Assembly: GCF_040779325.2 (NCBI RefSeq)
Contig: NZ_JBFONT020000001.1
Span: forward strand, 620,001-684,000
DNA: 64,000 nt
Direction: 5' to 3'
From: Aestuariibius violaceus
Lineage (GTDB): Bacteria; Pseudomonadota; Alphaproteobacteria; Rhodobacterales; Rhodobacteraceae
The notes under the pieces were generated by a model. It saw only the letters and a list, made by a program, of their open reading frames with translations. It did not search any database and was not told the DNA's origin. The translations under genes were made by a program, and so were the position numbers. This document shows, one piece after another, positions 1-8,744 of this stretch (within the stretch, counting starts at the first letter, position 1; each line of letters opens with the position of its first letter).

Positions 1-504
1 CTGAAAGATCGGGTCATAGCCATGCCCCTGATCCCCCCGCATCGGCCAGACGATCCGCCCCGGCATCTGTCCCGGAAACACCTCGTCATGCCCGTCCGGC
101 CACGCCAGCACCAGCGTGCAGCAGAACCGCGCTGTCCGCGGCTCGGGAGCGTCCACCGCCTGCAATTCCTCCCACGCCCGCGTCATCGCCATGACGAAAT
201 CGCGCCCGTCGCTCGTCTCGGCCCAATCCGCCGTATGCACGCCGGGCGCCCCGCCCAGCCCGTCGATCTCGATCCCGCTGTCGTCGGCCAAAGCAGGCAA
301 CCCCGTCGCCTGCGCCGCCGCATGGGCCTTGATCTTGGCATTGCCGATAAAGGTGCTCTCCGTCTCTTCCGGCTCCGGCAAACCATGATCCGCGTTCGAA
401 CTCAACTCCACCCCGTAGGGCTCCAGCAGATGCTCCATCTCCTCGAACTTCCCGCGATTGTGGGTAGCGATCACTAACCGGCCGCCCTCAAATTTCCGCG
501 TCAA
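1..504 (-). CDS. rdgB: RdgB/HAM1 dITP/XTP pyrophosphatase (partial)
   Basis: Non-canonical purine NTP pyrophosphatase, which hydrolyses dITP and XTP to monophosphates and keeps deaminated purines out of DNA. The 3' end runs off the window, leaving 168 uninterrupted codons. The nucleotide-binding THNRGK motif lies at residues 14-19 and ADDSG at 73-77, and GHGYDPIF appears near the cut. I chose the TTG at 504-502, which overlaps the rph stop as TTGA. It gives an N-terminus starting MTRKFEGG, as in relatives; a GTG ten codons further in is the alternative. The 4-bp overlap means translational coupling behind rph is likely. Confidence 0.93.
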   Translation of the reverse strand, partial: MTRKFEGGRLVIATHNRGKFEEMEHLLEPYGVELSSNADHGLPEPEETESTFIGNAKIKAHAAAQATGLPALADDSGIEIDGLGGAPGVHTADWAETSDGRDFVMAMTRAWEELQAVDAPEPRTARFCCTLVLAWPDGHDEVFPGQMPGRIVWPMRGDQGHGYDPIFQ

Positions 505-1208
505 GACACCGCGCCTTTCTGCATTTTCATCAATTCCCCACATCCTTTGATCGCCAAGCCCATGAGCGATCCGAACTGATCCTGCGAAAACGTCGACCCC
601 TCGGCGGAGCACTGAACCTCGATCAGCCGGTCCCCGGTCATCACGAAGTTCCCGTCCATCCCGGCCTCGCTGTCCTCCGGATAATCCAGGTCCAGAACGG
701 CCTGCCCGGCATACAGCCCGCAGCTCACCGCCGACACCGGGGCACCCAGCGGGTCAGAGATCACGTCGCCCGCCTTCATCAACGCGTTCACCGCCAGCCG
801 CAAGGCGACCCATCCGCCGCAGATCGACGCGCAGCGCGTCCCGCCATCGGCCTGGATGACATCGCAATCCACCACGATCTGCCGCTCGCCCAGCGCCACC
901 CGGTCAATCCCCGCGCGCAGCGACCTCCCGATCAGCCGCTGGATCTCCTGCGTCCGGCCCGATTGCCCGTCCTTTGCCTCGCGCCGCATCCGCGTCGTCG
1001 TGGCTCGCGGCAGCATCCCGTATTCCGCCGTCACCCAGCCCAGCCCGGTATTCCGCAGAAACGGCGGCACGCGTTCATCGACCGATGCGGTGCACAGCAC
1101 ATGCGTGTCGCCCACCCGGATCAGACATGACCCCTCGGCGTGCTTCGTCACCCCGGTTTCGATCGAAACCTCCCGCATCTGGTCCAAAGCCCGCCCTGAT
1201 GGCCGCAT
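501..1208 (-). CDS. rph: Ribonuclease PH
   Basis: Phosphorolytic 3'-5' exoribonuclease that trims the 3' ends of tRNA precursors. The 235-aa length is normal for the family. The N-terminal MRPSGRALDQMR and central VTAEYGMLPRAT motifs are diagnostic, and the basic DGQSGRTQEIQRLIGRSLRA helix follows. A GTG lies directly before the ATG; I prefer the ATG because a GGAGGAG ribosome site sits 7 nt ahead of it. It is transcribed divergently from hrcA, about 100 bp apart, and is followed by rdgB with a 4-bp overlap. Confidence 0.96.
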   Translation of the reverse strand: MRPSGRALDQMREVSIETGVTKHAEGSCLIRVGDTHVLCTASVDERVPPFLRNTGLGWVTAEYGMLPRATTTRMRREAKDGQSGRTQEIQRLIGRSLRAGIDRVALGERQIVVDCDVIQADGGTRCASICGGWVALRLAVNALMKAGDVISDPLGAPVSAVSCGLYAGQAVLDLDYPEDSEAGMDGNFVMTGDRLIEVQCSAEGSTFSQDQFGSLMGLAIKGCGELMKMQKGAVS

Positions 1209-1309
1209 CACACATCTCCTCCATAAACGCCCCTGCCTTACGCGCGCCGCCGCGGCATTCCAACCCGACCCACTGGAAATCTGCCGAAATCCGCACCAGA
1301 CTCTGATCT

Positions 1310-2371
1310 ATGACCGAACAACCGGCCACCCTGATCGCCGAACTCGACGCCCGCTCGCGCGAGGTGTTTCGCAAACTCGTCGAAAGCTACCTCGAATCGG
1401 GCGACCCCGTCGGCTCCCGCACGCTGACCCGTCAGCTGACCGAACAGGTCTCGGCCGCGACGATCCGCAACGTGATGCAGGACCTCGAATATCTCGGCCT
1501 CCTGCAAAGCCCGCACGTCTCTGCCGGGCGCATCCCCACCCAGCAGGGCCTGCGCCTGTTCGTCGATAGCCTGCTCGAGGTGTCCGACCTCGCCGGCGAC
1601 GACCGCGAGATGATCGACCAGACGCTCGGCACCAACCACACCGACGCCGCGACCCTGCTCGACCGCGTCGGCTCCGCTCTCTCCGGCATCACCCAAGGGG
1701 CCAGCCTCGTCCTGACCCCGAAAAGCGAGGCACCGGTCCGCCATATCGAATTCGTCTCGCTCGCCCCCGACCGGTCGCTCGTCGTGCTCGTCTTCGCCGA
1801 TGGCCGCGTCGAAAACCGGGTCTTCACCCCGCCGCCGGGCCAGACGCCGTCGTCGATGCGCGAGGCCGCGAATTTCATCAACGCCGTCGCCGAAGGCCGC
1901 ACGCTCACCGACCTCGGCAGGACCATCGCGGATGAGATCGCAAAGCGCCGCCAGGAACTCGACACGCTCGCCCAGACCCTCGTCGAACAGGGCATCGCCG
2001 TGTGGGAGAATGAGGGCGAACAGACCGAACGCCTCCTCGTCCGGGGCCGCGCGAATCTGCTGGCCGAGAATGCAGGCGACATCGACCTCGTCCGTTCCCT
2101 CTTCGACGACCTCGAACGCAAGCGCGACATCGCCGAGTTCCTGGAATTAACCCAGGAAGGTGAAGGGGTTCGCATTTTTATCGGATCCGAAAACAAGCTT
2201 TTCTCACTTTCGGGTTCCTCTCTGGTGGTGTCTCCCTATATGAACGCGGATCGAAAGATCATCGGGGCTGTCGGGGTCATCGGCCCGACCCGGCTCAACT
2301 ACGGCCGGATCGTCCCGATCGTGGATTACACCGCGCAGCTTGTGGGCAAGCTGCTGTCGGACCGCACCTGA
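1310..2371 (+). CDS. hrcA: Heat-inducible transcription repressor HrcA
   Basis: DNA-binding repressor of chaperone genes, which in the family binds CIRCE inverted repeats and is activated by GroEL. The 353-aa length is typical. The winged helix occupies roughly residues 12-85 (SREVFRKLVESYLESGDPVG, then SAATIRNVMQDLE and SAGRIPT), followed by a GAF-like dimerisation and inserted domain. It lies 9 bp upstream of grpE, so the two are almost certainly cotranscribed. I found no CIRCE element in the hrcA leader or ahead of dnaK in this window, so its target is probably groESL elsewhere. Confidence 0.96.
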   Translation: MTEQPATLIAELDARSREVFRKLVESYLESGDPVGSRTLTRQLTEQVSAATIRNVMQDLEYLGLLQSPHVSAGRIPTQQGLRLFVDSLLEVSDLAGDDREMIDQTLGTNHTDAATLLDRVGSALSGITQGASLVLTPKSEAPVRHIEFVSLAPDRSLVVLVFADGRVENRVFTPPPGQTPSSMREAANFINAVAEGRTLTDLGRTIADEIAKRRQELDTLAQTLVEQGIAVWENEGEQTERLLVRGRANLLAENAGDIDLVRSLFDDLERKRDIAEFLELTQEGEGVRIFIGSENKLFSLSGSSLVVSPYMNADRKIIGAVGVIGPTRLNYGRIVPIVDYTAQLVGKLLSDRT

Positions 2372-2380
2372 GGGGACGCC

Positions 2381-2959
2381 ATGACCGAGGCCAAGAAAGA
2401 AGACGCTTTCCTGGACGATATCGAGGCCGCCGAGGCCGAGGAATTTGCCGAAGACGCTATCGAGTACGATCTCGGGGCGCACGACACCGAAGCCGATCCC
2501 GAGGCCGAGATGGCCGCGCTCAAGGCCGAACGGGACGATCTGCGCGACCGCTTCATGCGGGCGCTGGCTGACGCCGAAAACGCCCGCAAGCGGTCCGATC
2601 GCGACCGGCGCGAGGCCGAGAATTACGGCGGCTCGAAACTCGCCCGCGACATGCTGCCGGTCTACGACAACCTCAAGCGCGCGCTAGAGGCCGCCCCCGA
2701 CGGGGTCGAGGCGGCGTTTCTCGAAGGGATCGAACTGACGATGCGCGAGCTTCTGAATGTCTTCAAGAAGCACGGCATCGAACTGATCAGCCCCGAGGCC
2801 GGTGACAGGTTCGATCCCAAGCTGCATCAGGCGATGTTCGAAGCACCGGTGCCCAACACCAAGGCGGGCGACATCATCCAGGTCGCCGCCGAAGGGTTTA
2901 TGCTGCACGACCGCCTGCTGCGTCCCGCCCAGGTCGGTGTCAGCTCCACACCCGCCTGA
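2381..2959 (+). CDS. grpE: Nucleotide exchange factor GrpE
   Basis: Cofactor that releases ADP from DnaK in the DnaK-DnaJ-GrpE cycle. It has 192 aa. An acidic N-terminal tail (to about residue 38) leads into a long charged coiled coil (about 38-85), then the conserved stretch LARDMLPVYDNLKRALEA and the C-terminal beta domain ending VAAEGFMLHDRLLRPAQVGV. It follows hrcA by 9 bp. A pair of palindromes and a hairpin lie downstream. DnaK and DnaJ are encoded 50 kb away on the other strand. Confidence 0.96.
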   Translation: MTEAKKEDAFLDDIEAAEAEEFAEDAIEYDLGAHDTEADPEAEMAALKAERDDLRDRFMRALADAENARKRSDRDRREAENYGGSKLARDMLPVYDNLKRALEAAPDGVEAAFLEGIELTMRELLNVFKKHGIELISPEAGDRFDPKLHQAMFEAPVPNTKAGDIIQVAAEGFMLHDRLLRPAQVGVSSTPA

Positions 2960-2965
2960 AGCGGG

Positions 2966-3018
2966 GGAAGGAATTTCTAGAAATTCCTTCCTCAGCAAAA
3001 TTTTCTAGAAAATTTTGC
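2966..3018. repeat. Twin perfect palindromes with CTAG centres
   Basis: Two perfect inverted repeats lie back to back after grpE: 26 bp at 2966-2991 and 24 bp at 2995-3018. Both are centred on TTTCTAGAAA and their centres are 28 bp apart. Each is completely self-complementary with no loop. They could act as protein-binding sites, recombination sites or part of the grpE 3' end. CTAG is generally rare in such genomes, so two copies this close are notable. From memory similar sequences recur between genes in this order, but I cannot verify that here. Confidence 0.75.
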
Positions 3019-3024
3019 CCCGCC

Positions 3025-3058
3025 CGAACCCATAGATGCTCACCTATGGGTGGGTTCG
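3025..3058. terminator. Stem-loop between convergent grpE and mutS
   Basis: Left arm CGAACCCATAG (3025-3035) pairs with a right arm at 3044-3058 that carries an extra GGG bulge; the loop is 8 nt. It lies between the ends of two converging genes, where a bidirectional terminator is expected. There is no clear U-tract, so it may only stabilise 3' ends. Confidence 0.55.
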
Positions 3059-3061
3059 GTC

Positions 3062-3245
3062 GTTGCGTGAAGCGGGACCGCTCGGTGCATTAAACAGCCG
3101 GTGTTGCACAAGAATGTCCGACAGATGTCCGACGGAGTGCCGACGGGATGCCGACACGCCGATTGCCGAGGAAAGCCTGCATTAACATCTGATTCGCGGG
3201 CTTGGCGTCGAAAATAGGGTCAGACCCGCCGACCGCAGCGTTAAC
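3062..3245 (+). repeat. Phased CCGAC intergenic element, copy A
   Basis: CCGAC occurs at 3118, 3129, 3140 and 3151, an exact 11-bp period (about one helical turn). A further CCGA follows at 3159, TTAAC at 3182-3186, TGATTCGCG at 3190-3198 and GTTAAC at 3240-3245. Copy B at 25945-26138 has the same array, and TTAAC also begins 31 bp after the start of the last CCGAC there. In both copies GTTGCG begins 56 bp before the first CCGAC. This element and the hairpins before it fill the 316-bp gap between grpE and mutS; I see no ORF in it. Function unknown. Confidence 0.8.
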
Positions 3246-3275
3246 GAACCCGGTCAGACTTGTGGCGCGACGGGC

Positions 3276-5879
3276 TTACTCGCCCAGCCTCCCCTTCAAC
3301 TCATAAATCAGATCCAGCGCCTCCCGCGCCGTCATCTCGTCGGGGTTCACGTCCTGCAAAAAGGCTTCGACCTCTGAATGTGCCGTAGGCGCAGGCGCCG
3401 AAGGTACGGAAAACAGGGGCAGATCGTCGATCAGCACCCGCCGGTCCTTGCCCCGTTCGCCTTCTTCCAGCCGCTCCAGAACCGCCCGCGCCCGGGCCAC
3501 GACCGCCTCCGGCAACCCGGCGAGCTTCGCGACCTGCACGCCATAGCTCCGGTCTGCTGCCCCCTTCCGCACCTCGTGCAGGAACACCACGTCCCCCTGC
3601 CACTCCTTCACCGCCACGGTCAGGTTCTCGGCCTCCGCCAGTTCCGCCGCCAAGGCCGTAAGCTCATGATAATGCGTGGCAAATATCGCCCGGCAGCGGT
3701 TCACATCATGCAGATGCTCCAGCGTCGCCCAGGCGATGGACAGGCCATCATAGGTCGCCGTCCCCCGCCCGATCTCGTCCAGAATGACCAGGGCCCGGTC
3801 ATCCGCCTGATTGAGGATCGCCGCCGTCTCGACCATCTCGACCATGAAGGTCGACCGCCCCCGCGCCAGATCGTCCGAGGCGCCGACCCGGCTAAAGATC
3901 TGGGAAACAAGCCCAATTTCGGCTTTCCGTGCCGGGACGTAAGACCCCATCTGCGCCAGGATCGCGATCAGAGCATTCTGCCGCAGAAAGGTCGACTTGC
4001 CCGCCATGTTCGGTCCGGTCAGCAATTGCAGCCGATGCGCCGTCAGATCGCAATCATTGGCGACAAAGGGTTCTCCCGCGCCCTTCAGCGCCGCCTCGAC
4101 CACCGGGTGCCGCCCGCCCTTTACGGTAAATGCACGGCCTTCATCCAATACCGGCCGGACCCAGTTTTCACCCACGGCAAGGTCCGCCAAAGCCGCCGCC
4201 AGATCAACCTCGGCCAGCGCCCGCGCGACCTGCCCGACCTCCGCTGCCTTTGCGATAACCTGCTGACGAAGCTCGGCAAAAACCTCCTTCTCCAGCTCGA
4301 TGGCCCGCGCTCCGGCATTCAGGATCTTCGTCTCCAGCGACGACAATTCCACCGTGGTGAACCGCACGGCATTCGCCGTTGTCTGCCGGTGGATGAACGT
4401 CTCGCTCAGCGGCGGCGACAGCATCTTTTCCGCATGGGTCGCCGTCACTTCGATGAAGTAGCCCAGCACATTGTTGTGCTTCACCTTCAGCGACCCGATC
4501 CCCGTCGCCTCCGCAAACTCCACCTGCATCCCGGCGACGACCGACCGGCCCTCATCCCGCAGCGCTTGCGCCTCATCCAACTCCGCCAGATGCCCCGCGG
4601 CCACGAACCCGCCGTCGCGCGCCAGCAAAGGCGGTTCCGCCACCAGCGCCGCGTCGAGCATTTCCCGCAACCCGCTGAGCCCGCACAGATTTCTCCGGGC
4701 CTCCAACAGCCCCGCCGACAGCTCAGATCCCATCCGCGCCTCGATCCGCGCGGCCACCTCCAACCCGGTCCGGACCGCCGCCAGATCCCGCGGCCCCCCG
4801 CGATCCAAAGCCAGCCGGGACAGCGCCCGATCCAGATCCGGCGCCCGGCGCAACGCCTCCCGCAGGTCCACGCGTAACAGCTCATCCGCAACAAGGTCAC
4901 TCACCGCGTCCAATCGCCCGGTAACCACCTCGATCCGCCGCGACGGCGCCCCCAAACGCCGCTCCAAAAGCCGCCCGCCCCCGGCCGTCACCGTCCGGTC
5001 GATCACCGCCAAAAGCGACCCGGCTCGCCCCCCGGCAAGTGCTTGACTCAACTCCAGATTCCGCCGCGTCGCCGCATCGATCCGAACCGTCTGCGCCTCG
5101 CTCTCCTGCACCGGCGGACGCAGCAGCGGTAGCCGCCCCTTCTGCGTCAGGTCGAGGTAATCGATCAGCGCCCCCATCGCCGCCACCTCTGCCCGCGAGA
5201 ACTGCCCAAACGCGTCCAGAGAGGCGACATCGAAGAACCGTTCCACCCGCCCCCGCGCCGCCTCGCTGTCGAAAGCCAGCCGGTTATGCTCCGTCACGAC
5301 CTCCTCGGGCAACGCCAGTTCCGCCCCCTCCGGCACCAGCACCTCCCGCGGCGACAACCGCGCCAGTTCCGGCCCCAGCCGGACAAACGGGCACGCCATC
5401 ACCCGCAAGGCCCCCGTCGAGATATCACACCAGGCGAGCCCGCCTTCCCCACGAATCTCAACAAAAGCAGCCAGATAGTTGTGTCGCCGCGCCTCCAGCA
5501 GGCTCTCTTCGGTCAGCGTTCCCGGCGTGACCAGCCGCACGACCTCCCGCCGCACGACCGCCTTCGACCCGCGCTTCTTCGCCTCCGCCGGATCCTCCAT
5601 CTGCTCGCAGACGGCCACGCGAAACCCCTTGCGGATCAGGGTCAGAAGGTAACTCTCCGCCGAATGCACCGGCACTCCGCACATCGGGATATCGGTGCCC
5701 TGATGCTTGCCCCGCTTGGTCAGCGCGATATCCAGCGCCTCCGCCGCGGCGACCGCATCGTCAAAGAACATCTCGTAGAAATCGCCCATCCGGTAGAACA
5801 GCAGGGCGTCTGGATGGTCCGCCTTGATCTCCAGATATTGCGCCATCATCGGCGTGACGCCGCTGTCATCCTTGGCCAA
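3276..5879 (-). CDS. mutS: DNA mismatch repair protein MutS
   Basis: Recognises mismatches and small loops and, with MutL, starts post-replicative repair. It has 867 aa from the TTG at 5879-5877, which is preceded by AGGAGGG at good spacing. The frame stays open upstream, but that extension has no family similarity and would run into the divergent kinase gene. The mismatch-reading FYE motif is at residues 34-36 (GDFYEMF). The C-terminal ATPase shows Walker A (TGPNMAGKST) and Walker B (VILDEIGRGT), then the dimerisation helix-turn-helix. It is encoded alone and ends 30 bp after repeat copy A. Confidence 0.96.
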   Translation of the reverse strand: MAKDDSGVTPMMAQYLEIKADHPDALLFYRMGDFYEMFFDDAVAAAEALDIALTKRGKHQGTDIPMCGVPVHSAESYLLTLIRKGFRVAVCEQMEDPAEAKKRGSKAVVRREVVRLVTPGTLTEESLLEARRHNYLAAFVEIRGEGGLAWCDISTGALRVMACPFVRLGPELARLSPREVLVPEGAELALPEEVVTEHNRLAFDSEAARGRVERFFDVASLDAFGQFSRAEVAAMGALIDYLDLTQKGRLPLLRPPVQESEAQTVRIDAATRRNLELSQALAGGRAGSLLAVIDRTVTAGGGRLLERRLGAPSRRIEVVTGRLDAVSDLVADELLRVDLREALRRAPDLDRALSRLALDRGGPRDLAAVRTGLEVAARIEARMGSELSAGLLEARRNLCGLSGLREMLDAALVAEPPLLARDGGFVAAGHLAELDEAQALRDEGRSVVAGMQVEFAEATGIGSLKVKHNNVLGYFIEVTATHAEKMLSPPLSETFIHRQTTANAVRFTTVELSSLETKILNAGARAIELEKEVFAELRQQVIAKAAEVGQVARALAEVDLAAALADLAVGENWVRPVLDEGRAFTVKGGRHPVVEAALKGAGEPFVANDCDLTAHRLQLLTGPNMAGKSTFLRQNALIAILAQMGSYVPARKAEIGLVSQIFSRVGASDDLARGRSTFMVEMVETAAILNQADDRALVILDEIGRGTATYDGLSIAWATLEHLHDVNRCRAIFATHYHELTALAAELAEAENLTVAVKEWQGDVVFLHEVRKGAADRSYGVQVAKLAGLPEAVVARARAVLERLEEGERGKDRRVLIDDLPLFSVPSAPAPTAHSEVEAFLQDVNPDEMTAREALDLIYELKGRLGE

Positions 5880-5943
5880 GACGCGTCCCTCCTGACCCCT
5901 GCCTAGTTGCCCGCAGCAGCGGCTGCAACTAGCCTGCAGGGCC

Positions 5944-6810
5944 ATGAGCATCTGGAACCTCGGCTCGATCAACGCCGACCATTTCTATCGCTTGGATCGC
6001 CTGCCAGAACCGGGCGAAACGCTGGCCTCCAAAAGCTTTTCCACCGGCCTCGGCGGCAAAGGCACCAATATGTCCGTCGCCGCCGCTCGCGCGGCAGGGC
6101 GCATCCACCATATCGGCGCCGTCGGTCAGGACGGCATCTGGGCCCGCGACCGCCTGATGGAATACGGTGTCGACACTCGCTTCATCGACACCGTCGATGC
6201 CGCGACGGGCCATGCGATCATCCTCGTCGCCGACGATGGCGAGAATTCCATCGTCCTCCACCCCGGCGCCAACGCGGCGATCCCCGACGACCTGATCGGC
6301 CGCGCCCTGGCCGAGGCGTCTCCTGCCGATATCCTCCTGATGCAGAACGAAACGAACGGCCAGCTCACCGCCGCCCGCATGGCCGAGGCGCTGGGTCTGC
6401 GCCTCGCCTATGCCGCCGCCCCGTTCGAGGCTGAAGCGGTGAAAGCCACCCTCGACCGCATCGACCTGCTCATCCTGAACGAAGTCGAGGCGGCCCAACT
6501 CACCGACGCGCTCGGCCGATCCCTCGCCGACCTCAACATCGCTGACATCGTGGTCACCAAGGGTGCTGACGGCTGCGCCCACCTCACCGCCGGAACCGAA
6601 ACCAACCACCCCGCGCTCAAGGTCACGCCCGTCGACACGACCGGCGCGGGCGACACCTTTACCGGCTACCTCATCGCCGGCATCGACCGTGGCTTGCCCA
6701 TTGCCCAGGCCATCGGCCAGGCCACCCGCGCCGCCGCGCTCATGGTCCAGCGCGAAGGCACCGCCGACGTCATTCCCGATCTAAAGGAAGTGCAGGACAT
6801 GGCGCTCTGA
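5944..6810 (+). CDS. PfkB-family sugar kinase (ribokinase-like)
   Basis: ATP-dependent carbohydrate kinase of the ribokinase/PfkB superfamily, 288 aa. The N-terminal signature GLGGKGTNMSVAAARAAG binds the sugar, and the C-terminal TTGAGDTFTG carries the catalytic Asp and anion hole. Overall it most resembles ribokinase (RbsK), but no ribose transporter or rbs gene lies nearby, so the substrate is open. It is divergent from mutS with 64 bp between starts and convergent with msrA. A hairpin follows the gene. Confidence 0.85.
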   Translation: MSIWNLGSINADHFYRLDRLPEPGETLASKSFSTGLGGKGTNMSVAAARAAGRIHHIGAVGQDGIWARDRLMEYGVDTRFIDTVDAATGHAIILVADDGENSIVLHPGANAAIPDDLIGRALAEASPADILLMQNETNGQLTAARMAEALGLRLAYAAAPFEAEAVKATLDRIDLLILNEVEAAQLTDALGRSLADLNIADIVVTKGADGCAHLTAGTETNHPALKVTPVDTTGAGDTFTGYLIAGIDRGLPIAQAIGQATRAAALMVQREGTADVIPDLKEVQDMAL

Positions 6811-6873
6811 GCAGAGCACCCTCATCCTCATCTTGCCAGAAATACTCCCGCCGGAGGCTGAGGGCCGTCCTGT

Positions 6874-6942
6874 AAACGCTCCAATGGAGCGTTTCAGGCC
6901 CGAAGGGTCGGAGACCCAGGCGTACCGCCAGACCGATCGTCC
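6874..6942 (-). repeat. AAACGCTCC hairpin repeat, copy 1
   Basis: A 9-bp stem AAACGCTCC/GGAGCGTTT (6874-6882 with 6886-6894, loop AAT) lies between the converging kinase and msrA genes and probably terminates one or both. Read on the minus strand, the flank GGACGATC...CTCCGACCC...GCCTG before the hairpin closely matches a second copy at 53163-53237, so this is a dispersed repeat as well as a local terminator. Confidence 0.7.
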
Positions 6943-6944
6943 GA

Positions 6945-7607
6945 TCAGCTCCCCGCAAACGGCGCCGCGTCGCCCCAAAGCGCCCGCACCCGAGCGTCGC
7001 GCCCGCAGGCCGAGCGGTAGAACTCGTATGCCGCCGCTTTGCTCTTCGGCCCCCGCCGCGTCAGGATCACCTCTGTCTGCTTGTAGTAATCCTGATGATA
7101 CCCCTCCGCCGCATAGAACGTGTCGAAATCGAGGATCGGCGTCACGATCTGCCGCCCCAAAGCCGCTTCGGCCTCTGCCTTTGCCGCCTCGGCGGCGGCC
7201 CGCTCGCCCGGCGTCTGCACGAAAATCGCCGTGCGGTAGGTCTCCCCCCGGTCGCAGAACTGTCCGCCCGCATCCGTCGGATCGATCGACCGGAAGAACA
7301 TATCCAGCAGCTGCCGATAGCTGACCGCACCCGGATCATACGAGATCTGCACCGCCTCGTAATGCCCCGTCCCGCCGCGGACAACCTGCCGGTAGGTCGG
7401 ATTGGCGACCGTCCCGCCGGAAAAACCCGACACGGCTTCGCTCACACCGCGCACCTTCTCGAAATCCGCCTCGACGCACCAGAAACAGCCGCCCGCGATG
7501 TAAAGATCGCGGCTCTCCTGCGCATGTCCCTTGGCCCCATGAACGACCACCCCAAAGATGATCGCCACGGCCAGAAGCCCCGTTTTCAGGTTTTCGATCG
7601 CTTTCAT
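6945..7607 (-). CDS. msrA: Exported peptide-methionine (S)-S-oxide reductase
   Basis: Reduces methionine-S-sulfoxide in oxidised proteins. It has 220 aa from the ATG at 7607. The catalytic Cys41 is in GGCFWCVEADF, the substrate-binding GGQFCDRGETYRTAIF segment follows, and a C-terminal SACGR Cys probably resolves the disulfide. Unlike the usual cytoplasmic MsrA it begins with a positively charged, hydrophobic signal peptide (residues 1 to about 29, GLLAVAIIFGVVV core), so it should act in the periplasm. The frame is open for another 33 codons upstream, but those residues look non-coding. Confidence 0.92.
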   Translation of the reverse strand: MKAIENLKTGLLAVAIIFGVVVHGAKGHAQESRDLYIAGGCFWCVEADFEKVRGVSEAVSGFSGGTVANPTYRQVVRGGTGHYEAVQISYDPGAVSYRQLLDMFFRSIDPTDAGGQFCDRGETYRTAIFVQTPGERAAAEAAKAEAEAALGRQIVTPILDFDTFYAAEGYHQDYYKQTEVILTRRGPKSKAAAYEFYRSACGRDARVRALWGDAAPFAGS

Positions 7608-7670
7608 CGCACGGTTCCTCCGCTCTGCAGAAGAAATCGTCTCCGATCCGGGGCTCGCGCTCAACTCACT

Positions 7671-7689
7671 GCCCCGTGAAACACGGGGC
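7671..7689 (-). terminator. GC-rich hairpin after the M48 peptidase gene
   Basis: GCCCCGT (7671-7677) pairs with ACGGGGC (7683-7689) over a 5-nt loop. It sits between the stop of the M48 peptidase gene and the msrA start on the minus strand, where it would end or attenuate transcription. No strong U-tract follows. Confidence 0.45.
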
Positions 7690-7702
7690 TTTGACCTTTG
7701 TG

Positions 7703-8740
7703 TCAACGCTGGTCGCGCAACTCCCGGATCGCGTCGGCCCGTTCCAACCCGCCCGGATGGGTCGAATAGAACCCGCCGTCGCCGCCATATTCATCAACCC
7801 ACTCAAAGAACCGGATCAGCCCCTCCGGGTCGTATCCGGCCTCCATTGCCAGCTCGACCCCGACCTGATCCGCCTCCCGTTCCGCCGCACGGGAATGCGA
7901 CAGCGACAGCAGGACGTTCCCCTCCAGCAGCACATCCTCAAGGATTGGCCCCGTATCGCCTGCGATCAGGGCAACTGCGACGTAGATACCAATCGACCGA
8001 TAAAGCGCGGTCAGCCCGTGCTTTTCGGTCACGTGGGCGATCTCGTGACCGATCACGCCCGCATGCAGGTCCGGATCGTCGAACTCCTTGACCAACGCAT
8101 CGGTCACGACGACCGTCCCGCCGGGCAGTGCCATCGCATTCGGCCCCATTCCGGGCGCATCGCGAAACAGCAGCCGATGCTCGAACGGCGTCACATCATC
8201 CTCGGGCAGCAGTGCAACCAGTTCTCCATGCATTTCGGTCAGCCGCGCCTGGTCGTCCGCCGACAACTCAGATGGCTCGAACAGCACGACATCCATTGTC
8301 TGCATCGTGCCGCTGTCGATGGTCTGGAGCAGAATCGGCGGCGTCAGCCACACCGCAACCGCCACGACCAGCTCCAGCCCATAGCGGTAGACGAGGTAGA
8401 TCCCGACGAATGCCGCCAGAACCACCCCGACCAGCCGGGGAGAGAACGTCTCCGCCCCATGCAGCCGGTTCCAGAAGCTGCGCCGCCCGCCGATGATCTC
8501 CTCGACCCGCGCGCTTTCTTCGGTTTCGAACAGCGTTCCATCGGCAAAAGTAACCCGCCGCGCGGTCCGTCCGAGCGGCGGGTCCAGTTTCACATCGTCG
8601 GCCAGGACATCCCGCCAGACGGTCCGTCCATCCTCGATCAGGACAATCCGGTCTCCGCGGCGTTCCAGCCGCATGGGGAGGGAGACGGACCGGCCGGGCG
8701 GATGTGCCCGACCGCGAACACCGGGATGCTCCTGACGCAT
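7703..8740 (-). CDS. M48-family membrane-linked zinc metallopeptidase
   Basis: Zinc-dependent peptidase of family M48 (HtpX/Oma1/BepA relatives), 345 aa from the ATG at 8740. The zinc-binding HEIAHVTEKHGL motif is in the middle of the catalytic domain and a downstream AEREADQVGVELA supplies the third ligand. One hydrophobic span (about residues 105-135, VVLAAFVGIYLVYRYG) precedes it and probably anchors the enzyme, with the catalytic part likely periplasmic. Its start lies 4 bp after the DUF898 stop, so the two form an operon. Substrate unknown. Confidence 0.88.
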   Translation of the reverse strand: MRQEHPGVRGRAHPPGRSVSLPMRLERRGDRIVLIEDGRTVWRDVLADDVKLDPPLGRTARRVTFADGTLFETEESARVEEIIGGRRSFWNRLHGAETFSPRLVGVVLAAFVGIYLVYRYGLELVVAVAVWLTPPILLQTIDSGTMQTMDVVLFEPSELSADDQARLTEMHGELVALLPEDDVTPFEHRLLFRDAPGMGPNAMALPGGTVVVTDALVKEFDDPDLHAGVIGHEIAHVTEKHGLTALYRSIGIYVAVALIAGDTGPILEDVLLEGNVLLSLSHSRAAEREADQVGVELAMEAGYDPEGLIRFFEWVDEYGGDGGFYSTHPGGLERADAIRELRDQR

Positions 8741-8744
8741 CGGT

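Noticed and set aside
3118..3155. CCGAC array considered as a CRISPR array
   Set aside because: Units are 5 bp with 6-bp gaps. There are no 23-37 bp repeats with unique spacers and no cas genes.
5880..5972. 31-codon N-terminal extension of MutS
   Set aside because: It would overlap the start of the divergent kinase gene and shows no MutS similarity. The TTG at 5879 has AGGAGGG correctly placed.
7671..7689. GTGTTTCACGGGG (minus strand) resembling half of a parS site
   Set aside because: The sequence is explained by a GC hairpin GCCCCGT/ACGGGGC. The second half of the parS palindrome is absent.
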